A stretch of DNA of 64,000 nucleotides from assembly GCF_902506605.1 (NCBI RefSeq), contig NZ_LR733979.1, positions 1,906,008-1,970,007 of the forward strand, read 5' to 3'. The translations under genes and the position numbers were made by a program. Of the stretch, positions 41,046-50,621 are shown piece by piece. Within the stretch, counting starts at the first letter, position 1, and each line of letters begins with the position of its first letter. The notes under the pieces are model-generated. The model was not told the DNA's origin, did no database searches, and saw nothing but the letters and a program-made list of their open reading frames with translations. The stretch comes from Sphingomonas sp. AX6. GTDB taxonomy: Bacteria > Pseudomonadota > Alphaproteobacteria > Sphingomonadales > Sphingomonadaceae.

Positions 41046-43955
41046 ATGTTCGCACGGATCGCGCTTGCCCTAGCCAGCACCACCGCCCTTGCCGGTGGCG
41101 CACTGGCCCCCGCTTATGCCCAGACCGCCGCACCCGCGCCTGCCCAGGCCGCGCCGCTGTCCGAACTCGTCACCGCCATCGACATTCCGTACGAGGAATT
41201 CACGTTGTCGAACGGCTTGCGCGTGATCGTGCATACCGATCGCAAGGCACCGATCGTCGGCACCTCGATCTGGTACGATGTCGGCTCTAAGCACGAGCCC
41301 AAAGGCAAGACGGGATTCGCGCATCTGTTCGAACATCTGATGTTCAACGGATCGGAAAACGCGCCTGGCGACTTTTTCGAACCGCTGCGTTCGATCGGCG
41401 CGACCGACCTGAACGGCACCACCAATTTCGACCGCACCAATTATTTCCAGACGGTGCCCAAAGCGGCACTCGACCGGTTGCTGTTCCTCGAATCGGATCG
41501 CATGGGCTATCTGCTCGGTGCCATCACCCAGGGTGTGCTCGACGAGCAGCGCGGCGTGGTTCAGAACGAAAAGCGCCAGGGCGACAACCGTCCTTATGGC
41601 TTGCTCTATTACAGCGTCCTCGAAGGACTTTATGGAGAAGGCCACCCCTATTCGCACTCGCCGATCGGATCGATGGCCGACCTTCAGGCCGCCAGCCTTG
41701 AGGATGTAAAGACCTGGTTCCGCTCCTATTACGGCCCCAACAACGCAGTGCTGGTGCTTGCGGGCGACATCGACGCCCGCGAAGCGCGGCCCTTGGTCGA
41801 GAAATATTTCGGCAAGATTCCGCGTGGCCCCGAAACCGTCACGCCCGCTATCAATGTTCCGACGCTTTCGGCCCCCAAAACCGATACGCTGAAGGACACG
41901 GTTGCCGCCACGCTCATCTATCGCGCGTGGAGCGGCCCCGGCCTTAACGATCCAGAATCCACCGCGCTTGAGGTCGCAGCGTCGGTGCTGGGCGGCTTGG
42001 CCAGTTCGCGGATGAACAATATCCTGGTGCGCGACGAAAAGCTGGCGGTGCAGGTCAGCGCGTCCATGCAGACGCTGGCCAACGGCAGCATCTTCGGCGT
42101 TCAGGCAGTCGCACGCCCCGGCGTCGATCCCAAGGTGTTGAGCGCGCGGATCGATGCGATCGTCGCCGATTTCCTGGCAAAGGGGCCGACCGCTGACGAG
42201 GTCGCGCGTGTCGCGACCAACACGGTGTCGGGTCGCCTGTCGGGACTGGAGGCGGTCGGCGGATTCGGCGGCAAAGCGGTGACGCTGGCGTCGGGCGCGC
42301 TCTATTCGGACAATCCCGCATTCTACAAAACGCAGCTCGAGCGGCTGGCCAAGGTGACCCCCGATCAGGTGCGCGCGGCATCCAACAAATGGTTGAAACG
42401 CCCCGCCTATACCGCGATCGTCGAACCCGGTGAACGCGAAGCTTACGTCGAGGCCCAATCGGTTGCGGCCGCGGGCGGTGGGGCGGCTCCCGCTGCGGTT
42501 GCCGCTCCGGCGGCACCGACGCAGGCGGCGGCCACCGGTCCGGTTCAGGGCACGCGCGGCGCGCTGCCTGCGGTCGGCGACGTCAGCGACATCGACTTCC
42601 CTGAAGTCGAGCGGACGAAGCTGTCGAACGGGATCGAGGTGATCTATGCCCAGCGCGACGCGGTGCCGATCACCCAGATGGTGGTAAGCTTCGATGCCGG
42701 ACAGGTCGCCGACCCCGCCAACCGCCTGGGCACCCAGAGCCTGGCACTGCAAGTGATGAGCGAAGCGACCACCAGCTTGGACGCCAATGCGCTGTCGCAG
42801 GCCAAGGAGCGGCTGGGCGCGCGGATCGGTGGCGGATCGAGTTCGGATCGCACCTTCACGACGCTCTACACCCCCAGCGCCAATCTGGCGGGCTCCACCC
42901 AGTTGCTGGCGGACGTGACGCGCAATCCGGCATTCTCGGCGACCGAAGTCGATCGCATCCGCGTCCAGTTGCTGACCGCCATCCAGCAGGAACTGCGCGA
43001 CCCCCAGGGCCTCGCTAACCGCGCGGTGCTCAAATCGCTCTATCCCGCCAATTCGCCCTATGCGAAACTGGCGGCGGGTGCCGGCGACCCGGCGGTGGTC
43101 CAGACGCTGACCCGCGACGAACTGGCGGCGTTCCACCAGGCATGGATTCGCCCCGAAAAGGCGAAGATCTTCGTCGTCTCGGATCGGCCGCTGGCCGAAA
43201 TCCGAAACGCGCTCGACGCCAATTTCGGCAATTGGCGCGCGCAGGGCACGGCTGGCACCAAGCAGTTCGGACCGCTGGCGCCCACCGCCCAGTCGAAAAT
43301 CATTCTGGTCGATCGTCCCAATTCGCCGCAATCGGTGATCGTCGGTGCGCAGATCACCGAACTCGCGCCGAAGGGCGAATTGCTGGCGGAATTGACGGCC
43401 AACGAAGTGCTGGGGTCGGGCTTCCTCAGCCGCATCAACATGGACTTGCGCGAGGCCAAGGGCTGGTCATACGGCGCGCGAGGCGGCTTCAACCGGCTCG
43501 AAAACGCAGTGTCCTATGTGATTTCGGCACCGGTTCAAGCGGACCGGACCGGAGAGGCGATTGCATCGACCCGGGAACAGGTCGACCAGTTCCTGTCCAC
43601 TAACGGCGTGACCCAGGTCGAGTTCGATCGCACCGTGACCGGCAACATTCGCGGGCTGGCGGGCAATTTCGAGACCGCGGGCAACGTGCTCAGCGCGATG
43701 CAAGCGAACGACCTGTACGGGCGTCCCGACGATTATCAGGACACGATCGCACAAAAATATCGTGCGTTGGATGCAGCGCAGCTTGACGCTGCGGCACGCG
43801 GGGCGCTCGACCCCGAAAACTTCGTCTGGGTGGTTGTGGGCGACGCGAAACAGGTCCGCCCACAGCTTGACAGCCTTGGGCTCCCGGTGGAGGTCATGAC
43901 CCTGACGCCGACTGCTCCGGCCGCGCCTGCGGCCGCTGCGACCGGCGCGGAATGA
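41046..43955 (+). CDS. Exported M16-family zinc metallopeptidase (two M16 units)
   Basis: 969 residues. Signal peptide MFARIALALASTTALAGGAL ending AYAQ. First M16 domain with inverted zinc motif HLFEH (H93-H97) and N-GSENAPGDFF; a linker rich in Ala/Pro near 475-500; a second, non-catalytic M16 domain to about 940. Single-chain tandem M16 peptidases in the periplasm degrade oligopeptides. ATG follows gggagagaga. The stop overlaps a possible ATGA of the next gene, whose better start is 30 bp later. Confidence 0.93.
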   Translation: MFARIALALASTTALAGGALAPAYAQTAAPAPAQAAPLSELVTAIDIPYEEFTLSNGLRVIVHTDRKAPIVGTSIWYDVGSKHEPKGKTGFAHLFEHLMFNGSENAPGDFFEPLRSIGATDLNGTTNFDRTNYFQTVPKAALDRLLFLESDRMGYLLGAITQGVLDEQRGVVQNEKRQGDNRPYGLLYYSVLEGLYGEGHPYSHSPIGSMADLQAASLEDVKTWFRSYYGPNNAVLVLAGDIDAREARPLVEKYFGKIPRGPETVTPAINVPTLSAPKTDTLKDTVAATLIYRAWSGPGLNDPESTALEVAASVLGGLASSRMNNILVRDEKLAVQVSASMQTLANGSIFGVQAVARPGVDPKVLSARIDAIVADFLAKGPTADEVARVATNTVSGRLSGLEAVGGFGGKAVTLASGALYSDNPAFYKTQLERLAKVTPDQVRAASNKWLKRPAYTAIVEPGEREAYVEAQSVAAAGGGAAPAAVAAPAAPTQAAATGPVQGTRGALPAVGDVSDIDFPEVERTKLSNGIEVIYAQRDAVPITQMVVSFDAGQVADPANRLGTQSLALQVMSEATTSLDANALSQAKERLGARIGGGSSSDRTFTTLYTPSANLAGSTQLLADVTRNPAFSATEVDRIRVQLLTAIQQELRDPQGLANRAVLKSLYPANSPYAKLAAGAGDPAVVQTLTRDELAAFHQAWIRPEKAKIFVVSDRPLAEIRNALDANFGNWRAQGTAGTKQFGPLAPTAQSKIILVDRPNSPQSVIVGAQITELAPKGELLAELTANEVLGSGFLSRINMDLREAKGWSYGARGGFNRLENAVSYVISAPVQADRTGEAIASTREQVDQFLSTNGVTQVEFDRTVTGNIRGLAGNFETAGNVLSAMQANDLYGRPDDYQDTIAQKYRALDAAQLDAAARGALDPENFVWVVVGDAKQVRPQLDSLGLPVEVMTLTPTAPAAPAAAATGAE

Positions 43956-43981
43956 CGATTTCAGATCAGGAGAGACAGAAC

Positions 43982-44284
43982 ATGGCCAATGTGGATGGAA
44001 GCTGGGAAACGGTCACCAAGTCGCCGATGGGCGACCAGACGGCGACGCTGACCGTGAACAGCGCGGGCGACAGCTTCACCGGCACCCAGTCGGGCGCGAT
44101 GGGCACGACCGAGATCAAGAATGGCAAGGTCGATGGCGACACGCTGTCCTGGCAGATCGACATGACCATCCCGATGCCGATGACGCTGACCTGCGAAGCG
44201 ACCGTCGATGGCGATGCCATCAACGGCACCGTGACCGCGGGCGCATTCGGCAGTTTCCCGATGTCGGGTACGCGCAAGGGCTGA
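43982..44284 (+). CDS. Small beta-rich conserved protein
   Basis: 100 residues from ATG 43982, which has aggaga eight bases upstream. The ATG at 43952 lacks this. It consists of repeating beta strands (GSWETVTKSPMGDQTATLTV, then GTTEIKNGKVDGDTLSWQI), a lipocalin-like pattern without signal peptide. It probably shares the M16 peptidase transcript and is followed by a terminator. No function recognised. Confidence 0.75.
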   Translation: MANVDGSWETVTKSPMGDQTATLTVNSAGDSFTGTQSGAMGTTEIKNGKVDGDTLSWQIDMTIPMPMTLTCEATVDGDAINGTVTAGAFGSFPMSGTRKG

Positions 44285-44307
44285 TCCTTATTCGGGGTTG
44301 AAATGAC

Positions 44308-44345
44308 GGGGCCGGGTCCGGTGAGCGCCAGACCCGGCCCTTGTC
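44308..44345 (+). terminator. Rho-independent terminator
   Basis: Stem gggccgggtc / gacccggccc with a 13-base loop, followed by ttgtcatgtctt, 23 bp after the stop of the small beta-rich protein gene. The T-run is short. Confidence 0.7.
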
Positions 44346-44478
44346 ATGTCTTGTACGTCCGACGGGACGTTGTGGCAGGCGGGTCGGACCGGGACCGTAA
44401 GGGAACCAAGCAGCGGGTGAAGCGTCCACGCATCTGACGAACACGCCGCCCGACAGGCGGGATGCGAGAGGAAGCGAC

Positions 44479-44832
44479 ATGGCCAAGAAGTCCAGCGATC
44501 AGGCAGCCGATGCCGCCAAGCAGTCGGGTGAAGCGATGACCGACCAGATGCGCGCGGCCGCCGAACGGATGCAGGCAACCGGGAGCGCCGTCGCCGACAG
44601 CTCTTCCCAGCTCGGAACCAAGATGCTCGACCAGGCCGAGGCCAACACCCAGGAAGCGTTTCGGGCGATGCGCGCCGCCGCCCAGGCCAATGACGTGTCC
44701 GAGGTGATGCGCATTCAGGCCGAATATCTGCGCGATCAAGGCAGCCGATCGGTCACTCAGGCGCGTGAGATCGGAGAGCTGATCGCCAGTTTCGGGCGCA
44801 ACGCGATCGGATCAATGACCAGGAAGGACTGA
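44479..44832 (+). CDS. Phasin-family protein
   Basis: 117 residues, entirely helical and amphipathic with no signal peptide. The stretch AEANTQEAFRAMRAAAQAND followed by EVMRIQAEYLRDQGSR matches phasins, which coat polyhydroxyalkanoate granules. ATG follows agaggaag. It fits the phaA/phaC/phaR genes elsewhere in the window and is a likely PhaR target. It stands alone between terminators. Confidence 0.85.
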   Translation: MAKKSSDQAADAAKQSGEAMTDQMRAAAERMQATGSAVADSSSQLGTKMLDQAEANTQEAFRAMRAAAQANDVSEVMRIQAEYLRDQGSRSVTQAREIGELIASFGRNAIGSMTRKD

Positions 44833-44908
44833 CTTGTACCCGGCACGGACGGGGCGGCTTACAGTTTGAGACGTTTACCGCCACATCCGTTTCGCGCATG
44901 ACGGGCCG

Positions 44909-45685
44909 ATGAGACGGATAACGATCGGTCTGATGGCGGCATTGCTGATCACCGGCCTTGGATGGTGGTTGGCGAGCGAGCGCGATCCCATGCCGCAAGG
45001 CCCGCTGGTGCTTGCGGCGGCGAGTATGCAGAGCGCGCTGGACGAGGTCGCGGCCATCTGGACCGCACAGGGTCATCCGCCGCCGGTTCTGTCCTATGCC
45101 GCATCCTCCGCGATCGCGCGTCAGGCGATGGCGGGTGCGCGTGCCGATTTGCTCATCACTGCCGACCGCGACTGGATGGACCGGGCTGAAGCGGCAGGCG
45201 TCGTGATCGAGGGCAGTCGCGCCGATCTCGTCGCCAACCGCATCGTGCTGGTCGCGCCGCGTGGATCCACGATCGCGCTCGACCTCGTGCCGGGTGCCCC
45301 GTTGGCATCGGCGTTGGGGGAGGGGAGATTGGCGATGGCCGATCCCGACGCGGTGCCCGCCGGACGCTATGGCAAGGCGGCGTTGACGCGGCTCAATCTG
45401 TGGCAGGCGGTGGAACTGCGTGTTGCACGTGCCGAAAATGTCCGAGCGGCGCTGGCGCTGGTCGAACGCGGCGCCGCGCCGCTCGGGGTCGTCTATGCCA
45501 CCGATGCCGCGCAGTCGGATGCCGTGCGCGTGGTCGCGACGTTCGACGCATCGTTGCATCCTCCCATCCGCTATCCAGTCGCGCTGCTGACCGCGGGCGA
45601 GCGTGAAGGGGCGGCCTTCCGCAAATTTCTGACCGAGCCGCAAGCGCAGGCGGTCTTTGCACGTCACGGTTTCGCACGACCATGA
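44909..45685 (+). CDS. modA: Molybdate ABC transporter substrate-binding protein
   Basis: 258 residues. N-terminal export segment (IGLMAALLITGLGWWLA), then ModA motifs: LVLAAASMQSALDEVA, FADLLITADRDWMD-like ADLLITADRDWMD, NRIVLVAPRGS, MADPDAVPAGRYGKAAL, GVVYATDA. Binds molybdate or tungstate in the periplasm. It overlaps modB by four bases (ATGA). The signal peptide is short and could act as a membrane anchor. Confidence 0.92.
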   Translation: MRRITIGLMAALLITGLGWWLASERDPMPQGPLVLAAASMQSALDEVAAIWTAQGHPPPVLSYAASSAIARQAMAGARADLLITADRDWMDRAEAAGVVIEGSRADLVANRIVLVAPRGSTIALDLVPGAPLASALGEGRLAMADPDAVPAGRYGKAALTRLNLWQAVELRVARAENVRAALALVERGAAPLGVVYATDAAQSDAVRVVATFDASLHPPIRYPVALLTAGEREGAAFRKFLTEPQAQAVFARHGFARP

Positions 45686-46398
45686 TTTCCGACGCTGAAT
45701 GGCAGGTCGTCGCCTTATCGTTGCGCGTCGGGCTGGTCGCGGTCGGGGCGACGCTGCCGTTGGCCTATGCGCTGGCCTGGCTGCTCGCGCGACGCGAGTT
45801 TCCGGGCAAGCTGCTGCTCGACGGGGCGATCCATTTGCCGCTGGTGGTGCCACCCGTCGTGACCGGCTGGCTGTTGTTGCTGGCCTTCGCGCCCGCCGGT
45901 CCCCTGGGGCGCATCATCGAGGCGATAACGGGGGGCACCGTGTTGTTCCGCTGGACCGGAGCGGCGATCGCGGCGGGCGTCATGGCGCTACCGCTGATGG
46001 TACGCGCCATGCGGCTGGGGATCGAAGCCGTCGACGTGCGGATGGAGGGAGTGGCGCGGACGCTGGGAGCAGGGCGCTGGCGCAGCTTTTCCCGCGTCAC
46101 ATTGCCGCTTAGCCTGCCTGGCATCCTTGCGGGTGTCGTTCTTGGCTTTGCGCGGGCGCTTGGCGAATTCGGCGCGACGATCACCTTCGTCTCGAACGTA
46201 CCGGGAGAAACCCGGACGCTGCCGATCGCCATCTATTCGCTGCTCCAGACGCCGGGTGGAGAGGGGGCGGTCTTGCGATTGGCGATTATTTCGGTGGTGC
46301 TGTCACTGGGGGCGCTGGTGATGAGCGAATGGATCGCGCGGCGCGGGTCCCGAAACCGCAATGCCGCGATGCAACGAACCGGCTCCGTTACGGGTTGA
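45682..46398 (+). CDS. modB: Molybdate ABC transporter permease
   Basis: 238 residues with about five membrane segments. The EAA loop of ABC permeases is clear (GVARTLGAGRWRSFSRVTLP, then GFARALGEFGAT). Pairs with ModA. The ATPase gene modC, which usually follows, is absent; the next gene is a lipoprotein. The permease therefore must use an ATPase encoded elsewhere or have lost its motor. Confidence 0.92.
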   Translation: MISDAEWQVVALSLRVGLVAVGATLPLAYALAWLLARREFPGKLLLDGAIHLPLVVPPVVTGWLLLLAFAPAGPLGRIIEAITGGTVLFRWTGAAIAAGVMALPLMVRAMRLGIEAVDVRMEGVARTLGAGRWRSFSRVTLPLSLPGILAGVVLGFARALGEFGATITFVSNVPGETRTLPIAIYSLLQTPGGEGAVLRLAIISVVLSLGALVMSEWIARRGSRNRNAAMQRTGSVTG

Positions 46399-46431
46399 TC
46401 CTTGCGACAGCGCAATCACGGAGCTTACCCC

Positions 46432-46878
46432 ATGACTATTTCAACCCGCGTCATCGCCATGACCGGTGCCGCCCTGCTCGTCACCGCGTGCAACAACGAC
46501 GAACCCACTCCGCCGCCTGCCAACGACATGGCCACCCAGGCCAGCATGGGCACGACCCCCGGCGATACCAACATGATGGTCGCAGCACCGGTCGATGCCG
46601 TCGCGTTCGGTTTGACCGAGCAGCAACTGCTCGACGCCGATTTCAAGGATTGGCGCGGCGACGATCTTGGCGACGTAGAGGCGCTGGAGCGCGACACCGG
46701 CGGCACCGTCACGCACCTGATCGTCGAGATCGAGGAGACCGATCCCGACCGCTACGTGCGCGTGCCGGTGGACGGGTTGCAGCGCGTCGCCGACGGAGAC
46801 GATTGGGACGTGCGCGGCCAATACACGCACGACCAGTTGATGGCACTGCCCCAGATACCCGCCCAACCGGGCTGGTAA
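46432..46878 (+). CDS. Lipoprotein with PRC-barrel-like domain
   Basis: 148 residues from ATG 46432. Lipoprotein signal MTISTRVIAMTGAALLVTAC, then a disordered Pro/Asp linker, then a C-terminal part (QLLDADFKDWRGDDLGDVEA, HLIVEIEE, VRVPVDGLQ) that resembles a PRC-barrel. It likely sits in a membrane leaflet facing the periplasm. Function unknown. It takes the place where modC would be expected. Confidence 0.75.
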   Translation: MTISTRVIAMTGAALLVTACNNDEPTPPPANDMATQASMGTTPGDTNMMVAAPVDAVAFGLTEQQLLDADFKDWRGDDLGDVEALERDTGGTVTHLIVEIEETDPDRYVRVPVDGLQRVADGDDWDVRGQYTHDQLMALPQIPAQPGW

Positions 46879-47038
46879 CGCACGAAGCTGACGGAGTCGT
46901 CTGGCGAGCGGCAGGGCAGTGTCGCCTTGATCCAAACCGGGCGCACGCAAGCAATTTGTCGTTACGTTGGCTCGGTTCGTCGCGAATGAGGGCAGATTTT
47001 GCTGGCATTCAGGCGTGAATGGCTCGTTGAGGGTGGCG

Positions 47039-48472
47039 ATGCCCATTTCCCGATCCGTTCGATTCCCCGTGTTGCGTGCCGTCCTCATGACGATGGCGTC
47101 GGTGCTCGCCTTGGCGAGTGACCCCGCGCTTGCCCAGAACACCCAGGAAAGCTTCGTCCCCCCGATGGGGAACTGGTCGCTGCCGCCCTCTGGTCAGCAG
47201 GCACCCGAGCCGACACCGACACCCGCACCGCAGCAAACCCAAACGCCGGCTCAGCCGCCGGTCGTGGTCCCGACGATCACCCCGCGGCCTGCGCCCGCCA
47301 CCCAACCTCGAGCGACGACCCCGCAATCGACTCCGACGCCCGCGCCGCGACAGGCGACACCCGCGCCGACCCCTGCGATCGAGACGCAGCCACAGGGTCA
47401 GGCACCCACCGACACCATCCCGGTGCCGCTGCCCGACGTTGCCGAGCCGACCCCGCAACCGCTGCCCGATGCGACTCCGGTGCCCGGCACGATCGACCAG
47501 CCATCGGGCGGATTGCCGCGCTGGCTGGTCGCGCTCGTCGCGCTGGCACTGGCGGGCGGGGCCGGTTGGTTCCTGTTCCGTCGCCGCCGTCGCACCGCCG
47601 ATGAGGCCTATGCGGACGAGACGCACGAGGTTCTGCAACCGGTAGCCGATGTCGAGCCCGTCGTGCCGCGCGCAGAACCGCGTGCGCCAATTGCGCCGGT
47701 CCCTGTACGTCGCGTGCCGGGCGAAGTCACGAGTCCGGCAGTCCGCCGCGCGGTGCCCGGTGCGCCGACGCCGCCCAAGCCCGCCGCAGCCTCAATTCCG
47801 GTCCCTGCTCCGGCGGCGAGCGATGCTACGCTGCCAAAGGGGTTGATCACCACGCGCATCCCTGCACTCGGTCGTGCCAGCCCGCCCCCTTCGCCTGATC
47901 CGTTGGCGACCAAGCCGACCGCCGCACCCGTGGTGCCGCTGCCGCCGCCGATGCCACGTCCACGCGCCAATGGCGGCGGGCTGGGTTTCATCCTCAATGC
48001 CCAGCGCATCACGATCAGCATGACGCAGTTGATGCTCGAATTCGAACTGATCGCGGAAAACCATACCGACTTTGCGGTTTCCTCGCTCGACGTCGCGACC
48101 GCGATGCTCACCGCGCATGCCGATCAGGACGCCCAGATCGCGCGTTTCTTTGCCGAACGCCCGGAGTCGCCCGCGACCGCGCTGGACGTCGGCCCGCAAA
48201 TGGCACGCGGCCTGAATGGAAAGCTGTCGATGCCACTCGGCCAAGTGAATCCGGTCGAAACGGGCGGGCGCAGCTATTGCGTACCGATCATGATGATCGA
48301 TGCGCGCTACACATGGGCGGACGGGCGCGAAGAACGTAAATCGGTCGCGTTCGTGCTGGGGAAGGGCGCACAGGATGCAAACAAGCTAGGCCCGATCTTC
48401 CTCGACCGCGGCCCCGGCGTAACGCGAGAGGTTGGCGCGCGCCTTCACACGCCTCTGCGCAAGGCGAGTTGA
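47039..48472 (+). CDS. Proline-rich exported/membrane protein
   Basis: 477 residues from ATG 47039 with gagggtgg upstream. Signal peptide-like start (LRAVLMTMASVLALASDPALAQ), a long Pro/Thr/Gln-rich region (60-180), one membrane helix (PRWLVALVALALAGGAGWFL) followed by six basic residues, a second Pro/Ala-rich linker, and a C-terminal domain of about 160 residues beginning LGFILNAQRITISMTQLMLE. The topology suggests periplasmic low-complexity arm and cytoplasmic domain. No named family recognised. Confidence 0.8.
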   Translation: MPISRSVRFPVLRAVLMTMASVLALASDPALAQNTQESFVPPMGNWSLPPSGQQAPEPTPTPAPQQTQTPAQPPVVVPTITPRPAPATQPRATTPQSTPTPAPRQATPAPTPAIETQPQGQAPTDTIPVPLPDVAEPTPQPLPDATPVPGTIDQPSGGLPRWLVALVALALAGGAGWFLFRRRRRTADEAYADETHEVLQPVADVEPVVPRAEPRAPIAPVPVRRVPGEVTSPAVRRAVPGAPTPPKPAAASIPVPAPAASDATLPKGLITTRIPALGRASPPPSPDPLATKPTAAPVVPLPPPMPRPRANGGGLGFILNAQRITISMTQLMLEFELIAENHTDFAVSSLDVATAMLTAHADQDAQIARFFAERPESPATALDVGPQMARGLNGKLSMPLGQVNPVETGGRSYCVPIMMIDARYTWADGREERKSVAFVLGKGAQDANKLGPIFLDRGPGVTREVGARLHTPLRKAS

Positions 48473-48542
48473 GGCCGACCGCTTCCGCTTGCAACTTTGC
48501 CTGGCACCGTCATGCTGCGCATATTCGATCGGGAGAGTGGCG

Positions 48543-49070
48543 TTGAGAATTCCGGCAGTACTGGTTGCGGCGGCGCTTGCGGCTCCGCTCCCTGCGGCGG
48601 CGCAGGAAATATGGGGCGGCATCGCCGCGCATGGCGTGGAGACTCCTTTCACAAAGGATATCGGCGAGCGCGGGATCGACCTTCAGGCTGGATACCGGTT
48701 CGCGCCGGTGGAGGCCTTGTCGGCGATCGGTTCGCCTGAGCCCTATGTCGTCGCCGTCGTGAATCTCGACGGTGAGACCAAGCTGCTTGCTGCCGGGCTA
48801 AGCTGGAAGCTGGGCGACCGCGTCTATGTCCGCCCCGGCATCGGTATCGCCATTCACGACGGCCCCGATTTCCGAGTCGATCCGGCGACCAACCTGCGTA
48901 CCGACCTGGGCAGCCGCGTGCTGTTCGAACCCGAACTCGCGGTCGGCTTTCAGGCAAGCGAACGCCTGTCGATCGAGGCGAGCTGGATCCATGTCAGCCA
49001 CGCACAATTGTTCGGCGGCCAGAATCCGGGGCTGGATATCATCGGCGTGCGTGCGAACTTGCGGCTTTGA
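48543..49070 (+). CDS. PagL-like outer membrane acyloxyacyl hydrolase
   Basis: 175 residues from TTG 48543, which has gggag seven bases upstream and starts a clean signal peptide (MRIPAVLVAAALAAPLPAAA). GTG 48537 is an alternative. An eight-strand beta-barrel pattern ends with WIHVSHAQLFGGQNPGLDII, the His-x-Ser motif of the lipid A 3-O-deacylase family. The family's catalytic Glu after the NPGL stretch is replaced here (Leu/Asp at that place), so activity is uncertain. It would remove an acyl chain from lipid A in the outer membrane. Confidence 0.78.
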   Translation: MRIPAVLVAAALAAPLPAAAQEIWGGIAAHGVETPFTKDIGERGIDLQAGYRFAPVEALSAIGSPEPYVVAVVNLDGETKLLAAGLSWKLGDRVYVRPGIGIAIHDGPDFRVDPATNLRTDLGSRVLFEPELAVGFQASERLSIEASWIHVSHAQLFGGQNPGLDIIGVRANLRL

Positions 49071-49141
49071 GGAAGCATGTGCGATTGTTGAAATGCGAAA
49101 AGTGTCTCTGACATCCAGTTGCCGGGGGTTGCAATACGGCT

Positions 49142-50317
49142 TCAGTTTGATTTTCGTTGACCTTGCGTCAACGACGCCAACCAAAAAAAAGCGAGATCGC
49201 TGTAAGGCCCGCCCCCCGGTCGTGTCGCCGCAGCGCGGAACGTGGCTTCGGCCTCTGCTTTCCGACCAGCGCGCAACTCCGACATGCCCAGTCTAATTTG
49301 TGTCCCGACATTGTCCGGCGTCGCCGATCTTGTCGGTGATACACTTCGGATCGACATCGCCCGGTCCACTTCGGCGATTATCTCGCGTGTCGGCGATTTT
49401 CCTGCATCCAGCAGGCCCCGCGTTATGCCCTCGTCGAGCACCGCCTTTGCCTCGCTCGGCTCCCCAGATTGGTTGAGAAGTTGGGCCATACGCTGATATT
49501 CGGCCGCTTGAGCAAACGCGTTTACATGGCGGGTAAGGCGTAGCAGATCGATTTCCAGCGCACCCTCAGGCGCGGTCAATTCCCGGTAAACGACCAATGC
49601 GGCGCGCCAGTTGGCTGGCGTCGGATAAGCGGTGACGAGCGTCCGTGCGGCGTCGATGCCCGGTGTTTCCAGACTGGCTTGCTGAGCAATGCTAAGTTGC
49701 TGTCGATACCATCCCTCCGGTGCTGCCTGACCGAGGCCTTTGCGCGTGACGATGGCGCGCTGCAGCAAATCGATTGCACCAAGCGCGTCCTTCTGCGCCA
49801 GCCGGACCTGCGCTAGATTGGCGAACACATCGGGGTCGGACGGCGTCAATTCGGCCAATCGTGCCCAGTGTTTTCCCGCCGTGTCAAAATCGCCTGTTTG
49901 ATATGCGATTTGCCCGCGCGCCGCCAAGTGACCGGGCAGCCTGTCGGGCCTGGTGAGTTGGCTTGCGACCAGCACGTCAAGCGCTTGCGCGCGCATCGCA
50001 TCGTCGTCGCGCCGCCTGCCGATCTCCAGCTCATAAAGCGCCAGGGCATAGCGCGCGTCACGACCGCTCGCGACACGACGCGCCTCTGCCAACGCACGCT
50101 CCTGAGAAGCACTCTGCCCGCTGCGGACTAAATTGCCCAGTTTTGACAGCGCCTTCATTTCCTGAGGCGAGACTGCAATCTTGCTCCCGCCGATCTCCAT
50201 GACGGCGCTGACCTGCTGGCGCGTGGCGGCGACCGAACAGGCTGTGCCGCCGACACCGGCGACGACCATCGTAACGACAGCTAATCGGTTGAACGCCACT
50301 CCCCACATCAGGTTCAT
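49142..50317 (-). CDS. TPR-repeat lipoprotein or exported protein
   Basis: 391 residues from ATG 50317. Hydrophobic start with a lipobox-like VVTMVVAGVGGTACS. Then TPR units, for example NLVRSGQSASQERALAEARR, DFDTAGKHWARLAELTPSD and DALGAIDLLQRAIVTRKG, and a C-terminal TPR (GMSELRAGRKAEAEATFRA). It probably acts in the periplasm as an interaction scaffold. It ends 71 bp from the PagL-like gene (convergent). No specific function recognised. Confidence 0.78.
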   Translation of the reverse strand: MNLMWGVAFNRLAVVTMVVAGVGGTACSVAATRQQVSAVMEIGGSKIAVSPQEMKALSKLGNLVRSGQSASQERALAEARRVASGRDARYALALYELEIGRRRDDDAMRAQALDVLVASQLTRPDRLPGHLAARGQIAYQTGDFDTAGKHWARLAELTPSDPDVFANLAQVRLAQKDALGAIDLLQRAIVTRKGLGQAAPEGWYRQQLSIAQQASLETPGIDAARTLVTAYPTPANWRAALVVYRELTAPEGALEIDLLRLTRHVNAFAQAAEYQRMAQLLNQSGEPSEAKAVLDEGITRGLLDAGKSPTREIIAEVDRAMSIRSVSPTRSATPDNVGTQIRLGMSELRAGRKAEAEATFRAAATRPGGGPYSDLAFFWLASLTQGQRKSN

Positions 50318-50513
50318 GGGCCGAGCGTGTTCGTGACCTAGTTTGCCAAGCTTCCCGGCTGGCCTGTTCGGAGCTGCCACCTGCGGGCCTTTCTTCGCAT
50401 ATTCAAGCTTTCTTCGGCATGTCTAGCGTCGTAATCTTTTGCTACCGAGGGGCTTTGCATGTTCAGACTGCCTGCCCCTCGGCAGCGCCGCAATGGGCGA
50501 GTGCGGTGCCGTT

Positions 50514-50574
50514 ACGTTCAAAACCAAAAGAGGGGCGGCTCATTGCTGGACCGCCCCTCTTTTGGTTTTGAACG
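50514..50574 (-). terminator. Long hairpin terminator downstream of rplL
   Basis: A stem of about 24 bp with a single bulged base (left arm 50514-50537, right arm 50550-50574; core ccaaaagaggggcgg/ccgcccctcttttgg) and a 12-base loop. Poly-A and poly-T runs within the arms make it active in both directions. It lies about 110 bp past the rplL stop. Confidence 0.85.
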
Positions 50575-50589
50575 TAGCCAACTCGCCAC

Positions 50590-50621
50590 GGCCGTCACGG
50601 GAGTGAATCCCGTGCCGTCGG
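50590..50621. repeat. Repeat shared with the region downstream of nusG (copy 1)
   Basis: The unit is built on cgggagtgaatcccg, a small hairpin, followed by gccgtcgg. A near-identical unit with cgggagtaaatcccg-type core occurs at 59639-59667, just past nusG. Both are 3' of translation or transcription genes on the minus strand. Confidence 0.7.

Noticed and set aside
41070..43331. 753-residue minus-strand frame opposite the M16 peptidase
   Set aside because: Antisense shadow of a gene with intact HLFEH motif and signal peptide; no domain or ribosome binding site seen.
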